DNA from: DAOPYE01 sp035352715
Lineage (GTDB): Bacteria > Acidobacteriota > Holophagae > Holophagales > Holophagaceae
NCBI GenBank assembly: GCA_035352715.1
Contig: DAOPYE010000114.1
Span: 1 to 6,836, forward strand
Direction: 5' to 3'
DNA: 6,836 nt
Below are positions 1-6,836 of this stretch, piece by piece. The notes under the pieces were generated by a model. The model searched no databases. It saw only the letters and a list, made by a program, of their open reading frames with translations, and was not told the DNA's origin. The translations under genes were made by a program, and so were the position numbers. Within the stretch, counting starts at the first letter, position 1. Each line of letters starts with the position of its first letter.

Positions 1-52
<52 letters not shown>

Positions 53-61
53 TTGTCAACC

Positions 62-79
62 GATCTTCCGAAAAAGATC
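62..79 (-). other. Small stem-loop in the tRNA-Tyr/tRNA-Gly spacer
   Basis: GATCTT (62-67) and AAGATC (74-79) are perfect inverted repeats around a 6-base loop, filling much of the 33-base spacer between the two tRNAs. There is no U-run after it, so it does not look like a terminator. In a polycistronic tRNA precursor such a hairpin could be a processing signal or a spacer fold; that role is inference. Confidence 0.4.
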
Positions 80-85
80 AGGGAA

Positions 86-172
86 TGGTGCCGAGAGAAG
101 GATTCGAACCTCCGTAACGCGATGCGTGGCAGATTTACAGTCTGCTGCCATTAACCACTCGGCCATCTCGGC
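86..172 (-). tRNA. tRNA-Tyr(GUA) with encoded CCA
   Basis: This is a complete class II tRNA on the minus strand. Acceptor strands GCCGAGA and TCTCGGC pair fully, the D arm is GCC...GGC, and the anticodon stem GCAGA/TCTGC encloses CTGTAAA with anticodon GTA (136-138). A long variable arm with an ACGC/GCGT stem is typical of bacterial tRNA-Tyr. The T arm GGAGG-TTCGAAT-CCTTC has one G-U pair. Discriminator A and CCA are encoded (86-89). It is the first tRNA after the putative promoter at 243-271 and is followed by tRNA-Gly. Confidence 0.97.
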
Positions 173-242
173 ATGCTTCAGGTTGTCAATTCCGCCCGGA
201 ACGGCCCCGATAAGGCGCGATCCTCCTGATAGGCGAACACGA

Positions 243-271
243 AATGTAGCACGGGTGCGGCACAGCCACAA
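243..271 (-). promoter_or_regulatory. Putative sigma-70 promoter of the tRNA operon
   Basis: On the minus strand a -35-like TTGTGG (266-271) is followed after exactly 17 bases by a -10-like TACATT (243-248). A start about 7 bases further would give a leader of roughly 60 bases before tRNA-Tyr. The site is in the 110-bp gap between the methyltransferase stop (283) and tRNA-Tyr (172), where a promoter is expected. Matches are partial (3/6 and 4/6), so read-through from the upstream gene remains possible. A 6-bp inverted repeat (246-251 with 281-286) brackets the site. Confidence 0.4.
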
Positions 272-282
272 GCCTAAATTTG

Positions 283-1017
283 CTACCCCTTCCCGTCCTG
301 GCGGGCCGCCAGGACGCGGAAAAGCATAATGGCCGCGGCAGCAGAGACATTCAGGCTCTCGATTCCGCCTGGCATGGGGATGCGCAGCAGCCCGTCACAG
401 CGCTCTGCGATCTTCTGATGCAGTCCCTCGCCCTCCGCGCCCATGACCAGCACGGTGGGACGATCGAAGGGCTCGCTCAGGTAATCGCGACTGCCAGGCC
501 CGGCTGCTAGGCCATAGACCCACGCACCCGCGTCCTTCATGCGATCCAGGGCTCGCCCCAGGTTGACGACGCGCACGAGTGGCACACGCGCCGCGGTACC
601 TGCGCTGGCGCGCACCACGATCTCGTTCACCTGGGCCGAGCGCCGTTCCGGGAAGATGACCCCATCCACGCCCGCCCCAGCAGCGCTGCGCAGGATGGCA
701 CCGAAATTATGGGCATCCGTGACACCATCCAAGGCCAGGATCAAGCCCGCATTGCCTCGCCGCTGAAAGGCCTCCGCCAAGGTCTCCAGATCGCCCAACG
801 CCAGTTCCGCTCCTTCGCCCAGAACGCCCTGGTGACGCTGTCCGCTGGCGCGACGATCCAGGCTGTCCATGGGTTCGCGATGTACGACGACGCCTTTTTC
901 GCGGGCGCGCAACCTCAGCTCCGAATGGCGCTCCCAGGCGGAAGGGGCCATTCGCAGCGTCTGGAGCTCGCCTCGCTCCAGAGCGGATTCACAGGCGTGG
1001 GGACCGAGATAGCGCAC
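283..1017 (-). CDS. rlmB: 23S rRNA 2'-O-methyltransferase, SpoU/TrmH family (RlmB-like)
   Basis: A 244-residue SAM-dependent RNA ribose methyltransferase of the SPOUT (alpha/beta knot) superfamily. The N-terminal part (about 2-75) fits the SpoU substrate-binding domain. The catalytic domain shows motif 1 (DAHNFGAILRSA, 101-112, with N104 and R110), the SAGTAARVPL segment (138-147), motif 2 (LVMGAEGEGL, 190-199) and motif 3 (IPMPGGIESLNVSAAAA, 213-229) that forms the knot and binds SAM. Length and domain order match RlmB, which in E. coli makes Gm2251 in the 23S rRNA P loop. A TrmH-type tRNA methyltransferase or another family member cannot be excluded from sequence alone. The start is GTG, directly after the TGA of the outer-membrane protein gene; no Shine-Dalgarno sequence is visible, so translation probably depends on ribosomes finishing the upstream frame. 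The stop (TAG) lies 110 bp before tRNA-Tyr. Confidence 0.88.
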   Translation of the reverse strand: MRYLGPHACESALERGELQTLRMAPSAWERHSELRLRAREKGVVVHREPMDSLDRRASGQRHQGVLGEGAELALGDLETLAEAFQRRGNAGLILALDGVTDAHNFGAILRSAAGAGVDGVIFPERRSAQVNEIVVRASAGTAARVPLVRVVNLGRALDRMKDAGAWVYGLAAGPGSRDYLSEPFDRPTVLVMGAEGEGLHQKIAERCDGLLRIPMPGGIESLNVSAAAAIMLFRVLAARQDGKG

Positions 1018-2385
1018 TCAGAACGCCACTTTGTAGGCGAGTGAAACGAGATGCCCCGCGCTTTCGGTGCGCACCAGGGTTCCCGTGCGGAAGTAGCCCT
1101 GCTGCGTCCACTTGCCATCCAGCCGGTAGGAATCCAGATCCACAGCCTGACGGTGCTGGTAGCCCAGGCTCCACTCTCCACCGAAAATCCGGTAGCTGGT
1201 CCCCAACGAGAAGGCCGCTGTGCGCCCTCCTCCGATCATCGGATCCGCTTCGGCGTCTGTCAGCAAGCGAGGCATGACCTCTCCGCCGGCGCGCACCACC
1301 CACCGCTTGGTCAGGTTAAGCTCCAGCATGGCGCTCAACCCGAAGCCATTTCTGGGGCTGCGCTCCAGGGGATGCGAGGCCACGGTGCCATTGGGCGTCT
1401 CCATGGCGGGCTGGGTCGGCAACTCGAAAGCACTGCCTCCGATCCGGTGCAGATCCACTTCCCAGGTCGCGGTCTGGTTCAGTCGGTGCCGCACCCCTAG
1501 CCTGGCGTGCGAGGGCAGCGAGATGCGCCCCTGCCCCGGCCGCGCCGAGGCGGCATTGATGAAGGCGGGGCCGTACTGGCCGATGTCGGCGCTGCTGTAG
1601 CCATCGCCATCGACATAGACAGGCGCCGTGCCGTTGAGGCGGGCGGTCATGGACGGAGTGGCCCGGATCGCGCCGTCATAGGATCCGCCCAGGGTCCAGC
1701 GCGGATTCATGGCCCACCGAAAACCCAGCGAATAGCTGAGCGCATTCGCGGATCCTGTCTGGCTCAAGGGCAATTCGATCAAGCCCTGGGTGAGATTCGT
1801 GCTGCTGATGGGCGCGTTGGGGTCCGCCGCCAACGGCGCGCGAAGATCCACCTGCGAGGCGTATTTCAGATGCGCGACCCCGAGGCCCACCCCCAGCGAA
1901 AAGGCTGGCGTGATCGCCAGGGAACCCTGCATTTCCAACCGGCGGGCCGAAAGATCGATGGAGCGCTGCAGAAACCGCGTATTGCTCTCCGTCGCAAGGC
2001 CCATATGCCGCTGGAAGGGGTCATCCATCTTCACCCCGAGCACGATCCGGTCATTCAGGCGCCACGCGCCGCCCAGGGCGGGCAGGAAACGGTTCCGATC
2101 GGTGGTGGACAGAGTGTGCTGCGTGGACGCCAGCGTGACCTGGGAACACTGCAGCTCGAACCCCGCCGCAAGGTAAGCGCTCGAGGCATCGCGCAAGGAA
2201 GCCAGCAGGGCCGGATTGAGCGCGGCGGCCTCCAGGCTCTGCCCGAAGGCCACGCCGGTACCGCTGCGGCCGATGTTCACCGCATCCGAACCGGGAAGCG
2301 CAAGGGCCTGGGCCGCGAGCGGCTGGATCATGCCTGCCGCGAGACCCAGCGCACCGAAACACGTCCCGACAATAGATCTGGCCAT
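1018..2385 (-). CDS. FadL/OMPP1/TodX-like outer-membrane beta-barrel protein
   Basis: A 455-residue protein with a clear Sec signal peptide: positive n-region (MARS), hydrophobic core, and an AQA site suggesting cleavage after residue 27. The mature N-terminus carries GRSGTGVAFGQSLEAAALNPA (about 39-59), which matches the FadL/OMPP1 hallmark of a Gly-rich segment followed by NPA. The remainder has alternating polar and hydrophobic strands separated by Gly/Asn/Pro-rich loops, and it ends in ...LAYKVAF with a terminal Phe, the usual BAM recognition signal. FadL proteins carry hydrophobic compounds such as long-chain fatty acids or aromatics across the outer membrane; the substrate here cannot be read from sequence. 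The frame extends upstream to an ATG at 2502, but the ATG at 2385 is chosen because TGGAGG lies 8 bases before it and it places the signal peptide at the N-terminus. An ATG at 2409 is the main alternative. The gene abuts the methyltransferase gene downstream. Confidence 0.8.
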   Translation of the reverse strand: MARSIVGTCFGALGLAAGMIQPLAAQALALPGSDAVNIGRSGTGVAFGQSLEAAALNPALLASLRDASSAYLAAGFELQCSQVTLASTQHTLSTTDRNRFLPALGGAWRLNDRIVLGVKMDDPFQRHMGLATESNTRFLQRSIDLSARRLEMQGSLAITPAFSLGVGLGVAHLKYASQVDLRAPLAADPNAPISSTNLTQGLIELPLSQTGSANALSYSLGFRWAMNPRWTLGGSYDGAIRATPSMTARLNGTAPVYVDGDGYSSADIGQYGPAFINAASARPGQGRISLPSHARLGVRHRLNQTATWEVDLHRIGGSAFELPTQPAMETPNGTVASHPLERSPRNGFGLSAMLELNLTKRWVVRAGGEVMPRLLTDAEADPMIGGGRTAAFSLGTSYRIFGGEWSLGYQHRQAVDLDSYRLDGKWTQQGYFRTGTLVRTESAGHLVSLAYKVAF

Positions 2386-2393
2386 CACCAACG

Positions 2394-2399
2394 CCTCCA
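2394..2399 (-). promoter_or_regulatory. Shine-Dalgarno site that sets the porin start
   Basis: TGGAGG on the minus strand ends 8 bases before the ATG at 2385. It supports this start over in-frame ATGs at 2400, 2409 and 2502. The ATG at 2409 has a weaker AAGG-type stretch upstream and would add eight residues before the signal peptide. Confidence 0.6.
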
Positions 2400-2410
2400 T
2401 AACATTCATA

Positions 2411-2433
2411 GTCCGCCCTTGAATGAGGCGGAC
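2411..2433 (-). promoter_or_regulatory. Stem-loop in the leader of the outer-membrane protein gene
   Basis: GTCCGCC (2411-2417) and GGCGGAC (2427-2433) form a perfect 7-bp GC-rich inverted repeat around a 9-base loop. On the minus-strand transcript it lies about 25 bases before the chosen start codon and just upstream of the Shine-Dalgarno site. There is no U-run, so it is not an intrinsic terminator. It could stabilise the mRNA or affect initiation; this is inference. If translation began at the ATG at 2409 the hairpin would sit directly on that initiation region, another reason to prefer 2385. Confidence 0.45.
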
Positions 2434-2502
2434 ACCCCACAGGTTCAACACAGAAGCTCCAGGATCGCCGGAAGCGCCCCATCCACCAAGTGTGAAATCC
2501 AC

Positions 2503-2535
2503 AAGAAAAGGGGGCCGGTCACCCGGCCCCCCTTT
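2503..2535 (-). terminator. Intrinsic terminator of the glutamine synthetase gene
   Basis: On the minus strand, about 20 bases after the stop of the glutamine synthetase gene, CCGG/CCGG and G-run/C-run arms form a stem of nine G-C pairs (2510-2518 with 2523-2531) around a 4-base loop. Outer A-T pairs extend it across one bulged C. TTTTCTT follows. This is a classic rho-independent terminator for minus-strand transcription. It isolates glutamine synthetase from the outer-membrane protein gene, which then needs its own promoter in roughly 2410-2500; I could not identify that promoter with confidence. Confidence 0.88.
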
Positions 2536-2554
2536 AAAAATAACCCCTTCGAGA

Positions 2555-4714
<2,160 letters not shown>

Positions 4715-4718
4715 GCGC

Positions 4719-4724
4719 CCTCCT
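4719..4724 (-). promoter_or_regulatory. Shine-Dalgarno site that sets the glutamine synthetase start
   Basis: AGGAGG on the minus strand, a full match to the anti-SD core, ends 4 bases before the ATG at 4714. The spacing is a little short but the match is perfect. It rules against the longer in-frame start at 4843. Confidence 0.7.
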
Positions 4725-4947
4725 GACAGTGAAGAGAAATGGGGGTAATAAGAAATGCCGATGTGCCGAATGCCACACCCAGCTGAAAAAGACGGGAAAT
4801 TTATGACCCAGGACCAGGGTAGCCGACGGCCTAAGGGGATCAAACGGGAATTCGACGCAATTTACGACTTTTTGTGTTGAAAAATGCATCATCGCCCTCG
4901 CCCCCTCCCTCAAAGGGTCCCCACGGCATCCCCATGGCTCCTTCGAT

Positions 4948-4953
4948 TAGAAT
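4948..4953 (+). promoter_or_regulatory. Candidate -10 element of a leaderless nadA promoter
   Basis: TAGAAT matches the sigma-70 -10 consensus at 5 of 6 positions and ends 6 bases before the A of the nadA ATG (4960). RNA polymerase would then begin at or next to that A, giving an mRNA without a 5' leader. This agrees with the lack of any Shine-Dalgarno-like sequence before the ATG. No recognisable -35 hexamer stands 16-18 bases upstream, which lowers confidence. Confidence 0.42.
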
Positions 4954-4959
4954 GGGCCC

Positions 4960-5928
4960 ATGAGCGAGACCCTTCCCTACGTCCCCAATCTGGACAGCAT
5001 CGATCCCGGGCTGGATCTGATACAGGAAATCCAGCGACTGCGCACGCAGCACAAGGCCGTCATCCTGGCGCACTACTACCAGGAGCCCGAGATCCAGGAT
5101 CTGGCCGACTTCGTGGGGGACAGCCTCCAGTTGAGCCAGGAGGCCGCGAAGACCGACGCCGACGTGATCGTCTTCTGCGGCGTCCACTTCATGGCGGAAA
5201 CCGCCAAGATCCTGAGCCCCGACAAGACCGTTGTCATCCCCGACCTGGACGCGGGTTGCAGCCTGTCGGACCGCTGCCCGGCTGACGCCTTCGGCCAGTG
5301 GCTGAAGGACTACCCCGATCATGAAGTGGTCAGCTACATCAACTGCTCCGCGGGCGTGAAGGCGCTGTCCACCATCATCTGCACCAGCTCCAACGCGGTG
5401 CGCGTGGTGGAGAGCCTGCCCAAGGACAAGCCCGTCGTCTTCGCCCCGGACCGCCACCTGGGGGCCTGGGTCATGAAGCAGACCGGCCGCGACATGGTGC
5501 TGTGGCCGGGCTTCTGCATCGTCCACGAGCAGTTCACCGCCCGGCGCGTGGCCGCGCTGCGCGCGCAGCACCCGGACGCAAAGCTGATCGTGCATCCCGA
5601 ATGCGATGCTTCCGTGAGCCGCTCGGCGGATTTTGTCGGATCGACCGCGGCCCTGCTGCGCTTCGTGGAAAAGGACGCCGCCAGGGCCTTCATCGTGGGC
5701 ACCGAGATCGGCATCCTGCACCAGATGCGCCGCCTGCGACCCGACGCCGAACTGGTGCCCATTCCCGCGGACAGCGGCTGCAACTGCAGCCTGTGCCCCT
5801 ACATGAAGCTCACCAGCGTTGAAAAGGTCTACCTCGCGCTGCGCGACCTGAAGCCCGAGATCACGCTAGCTGAAGACCTGCGGATCAAGGCACTGCGCCC
5901 GCTGGAGCGCATGCTGGCCCTGGGCTGA
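4960..5928 (+). CDS. nadA: Quinolinate synthase A (NadA), [4Fe-4S] enzyme
   Basis: A 322-residue enzyme that condenses iminoaspartate with dihydroxyacetone phosphate to quinolinate, the second step of de novo NAD synthesis from aspartate. The three cluster-binding cysteines of the family are present: C100 in AGCSLSDRCPAD, C186 in GFCIVHEQF, and C279 in CNCSLCPYM (with C274 and C276 nearby). Other hallmarks are AHYYQEPEIQDLAD (37-50), GDSLQLSQEA (53-62), GVHFMAETAKILSPDK (74-89), YINCSAGVKA (126-135), CTSSNA (141-146), APDRHLG (162-168), VHPEC (211-215) and VGSTAALL (226-233). Length and motif order are complete. The clustered C-terminal CxCxxCP resembles the E. coli type. L-aspartate oxidase (nadB) and nadC are not in the window, so the pathway is split. 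The start ATG lacks a Shine-Dalgarno site, and a -10-like hexamer sits just upstream. The dihydrouridine synthase gene follows after 4 bp, probably co-transcribed. Confidence 0.97.
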   Translation: MSETLPYVPNLDSIDPGLDLIQEIQRLRTQHKAVILAHYYQEPEIQDLADFVGDSLQLSQEAAKTDADVIVFCGVHFMAETAKILSPDKTVVIPDLDAGCSLSDRCPADAFGQWLKDYPDHEVVSYINCSAGVKALSTIICTSSNAVRVVESLPKDKPVVFAPDRHLGAWVMKQTGRDMVLWPGFCIVHEQFTARRVAALRAQHPDAKLIVHPECDASVSRSADFVGSTAALLRFVEKDAARAFIVGTEIGILHQMRRLRPDAELVPIPADSGCNCSLCPYMKLTSVEKVYLALRDLKPEITLAEDLRIKALRPLERMLALG

Positions 5929-5932
5929 AGGC

Positions 5933-6836
5933 ATGTTCGATTCCCTACGCCTCGGCGATGAGACCCTCTCGCCGGCTCTCTTTCTGGCCCCCATGGCCGG
6001 GATCACCAATTCGGCCTTTCGCCGCCTCGTCTCCGAATTCGGGGGCTACGGCGCGCTTTTCACCGAGATGCTCTCGGCCTCGGCCTTCGTCCACGAAAAG
6101 CCTGGCCAGTCCGCATTCTCCAAGCGCCGCGCCTGCGAAGGACGGGTGATCTACCAGTTCCGGACCTCGGGCGCGGAGGATCTCGAAACGGTCATCCAGC
6201 GCATGGAGGCCCTGGCGTTCACGGCCATCGATATCAACCTGGGATGCCCCGCCCCCGAGATCCAACAACAGGCCTCCGGCGCGGCGCTTTACCGGGATTT
6301 CTCCCGCCTGAAAGCCACCCTGGAGCGCATCCGCCGCTGCTACCAGGGCGCGCTCACCGTGAAGGTCCGCCTGGGCGACGATCCGGAACGATGGCGCGAG
6401 CCCTTCATCGAGCGGCTGCGGCTGTTCGAGGATCTGGATATCCAGGCCGTCACCGTCCACCCGCGCTTCTCCACCGAAAAGCTCAAGCGGCGCGCGCGCT
6501 GGGAGCTGTTCCCGTGGATCGTCGAACAGACCCGGCTGCCCATCATCGGCAACGGCGATGTGTGTTCGGTGCAGGACATCGAGCGCCACAAGGCCAGCTT
6601 TGAACCCCTCGCGGGGCTGATGCTGGGCCGCATCGTCGCCCAGAAGCCCTGGATCTTCCGCGAATTCGCGGGCCTGCCGCCCATCGAGATCGATTACGCC
6701 GAGGTCTGGGATCGCCTTTGCCAGTACACCCTGGAGGATCTTCCGGCCGAGCGCGCTTATGGACGCATGAAGGAGTTCACTGCCTACTACGCGCACAATT
6801 TCTTCTTTGGTAACCAATTGATCCGCGCCACGGGCA
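5933..6836 (+). CDS. tRNA-dihydrouridine synthase (Dus family), C-terminus cut by window edge
   Basis: An open frame of 301 codons running from ATG at 5933 to the window end without a stop, so the C-terminus is missing. The product is an FMN-dependent, NADPH-using reductase that converts specific uridines in tRNA to dihydrouridine. It has the Dus TIM-barrel landmarks in order: LAPMAGITNSAFRRL (18-32, FMN phosphate side), TEM (near 44-46), INLGCPAPE with catalytic Cys105, the GAALYRD segment, VKVRLG (143-148, Lys144), TVHPR (174-178, His176), IIGNGDV (204-210) and LGRIVAQKPWIF (231-242). Full-length family members have about 310-350 residues, so little is lost. TVHPR replaces the more common TVHGR, and LGRIVAQKPW the usual GRGALGNPW, suggesting a divergent subgroup that I cannot assign to DusA, DusB or DusC. 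It starts 4 bp after nadA; a short AAGG overlaps the nadA stop region, and coupled translation is likely. Confidence 0.9.
   Translation, partial: MFDSLRLGDETLSPALFLAPMAGITNSAFRRLVSEFGGYGALFTEMLSASAFVHEKPGQSAFSKRRACEGRVIYQFRTSGAEDLETVIQRMEALAFTAIDINLGCPAPEIQQQASGAALYRDFSRLKATLERIRRCYQGALTVKVRLGDDPERWREPFIERLRLFEDLDIQAVTVHPRFSTEKLKRRARWELFPWIVEQTRLPIIGNGDVCSVQDIERHKASFEPLAGLMLGRIVAQKPWIFREFAGLPPIEIDYAEVWDRLCQYTLEDLPAERAYGRMKEFTAYYAHNFFFGNQLIRATG

Larger units (their letters stand above)
4715..4959. other. Divergent intergenic region between glutamine synthetase and nadA
   Basis: This 245-bp region is the only long non-coding stretch and must hold the promoters of both genes. It contains an AT-rich core (about 4844-4890) against a GC-rich background, including TTTTT-GTGTTG-AAAAA (4869-4884), a 5-bp inverted repeat. 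Near the glutamine synthetase side are three TGCC units (TGCCGA 4756, TGCCGA 4764, TGCCAC 4771) spaced 8 and 7 bases apart. I searched for a sigma-54 promoter (GG-N10-GC) and for a good sigma-70 promoter facing glutamine synthetase and found neither convincing. A weak candidate is TTGATC, 16 bases, then TACCCT on the minus strand, upstream of about 4805. Confidence 0.5.

Noticed and set aside
53..59. TTGACAA on the minus strand just before tRNA-Gly, and again at 183-189 just before tRNA-Tyr, as -35 boxes
   Set aside because: Both are too close to the tRNA 5' ends; the matching -10 would fall inside the mature tRNAs. The shared heptamer may be chance or part of the precursor.
4755..4780. Sigma-54 promoter for glutamine synthetase (TGGCA on the minus strand)
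   Set aside because: A TGGCA is present but there is no GC at the -12 spacing, so the essential GG-N10-GC pattern is absent.
4840..5721. A 293-codon open frame on the minus strand across nadA
   Set aside because: nadA on the plus strand has all family motifs; the antisense product resembles no family I know.
5945..6817. A 290-codon open frame on the minus strand in the right part
   Set aside because: The plus strand encodes a full set of Dus motifs in one uninterrupted frame from 5933; the antisense frame is its shadow.

Overview
The window reads as an ordinary, gene-dense piece of chromosome from a GC-rich Gram-negative bacterium. A FadL/OMPP1-type outer-membrane barrel implies an outer membrane. 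The mix of a type III glutamine synthetase, a stand-alone quinolinate synthase and a Dus enzyme would fit Acidobacteriota of the Holophaga/Geothrix kind. That placement is inference from gene content and protein flavour, not a database match. I see no insertion sequence, prophage, CRISPR array or defence cassette.

Left part, minus strand (1-2385): read in the direction of transcription, a FadL-like outer-membrane protein gene (2385 to 1018) is followed with no gap by a SpoU/TrmH-family rRNA 2'-O-methyltransferase gene (1017 to 283), which starts with GTG right after the TGA of the porin. Then come a plausible promoter (243-271), tRNA-Tyr(GUA) and the first 52 bases of tRNA-Gly(UCC), which runs off the left edge. 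The Tyr-Gly tRNA order is that of the tRNA-tuf locus of many bacteria, so tRNA-Thr and tuf may lie just outside.

Centre (2386-4714), minus strand: a strong intrinsic terminator (2503-2535) separates the porin gene from the upstream gene for a full-length type III glutamine synthetase (4714 to 2555, 719 aa).

Right part, plus strand (4960-6836): after a 245-bp divergent intergenic region come nadA (4960-5928) and, 4 bp later, a tRNA-dihydrouridine synthase gene (from 5933) that stays open to the window end. nadA has no Shine-Dalgarno sequence but has a -10-like hexamer ending 6 bp before its ATG, so it may be leaderless.

The genes cover ammonia assimilation, NAD synthesis, RNA modification and outer-membrane transport. 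They are core functions rather than one linked pathway. The only thematic link is translation (rRNA methylation, tRNA dihydrouridylation, tRNA genes). Very long open frames antisense to glnA, nadA and dus are GC-driven shadows. No gene-less stretch exceeds 300 bases.
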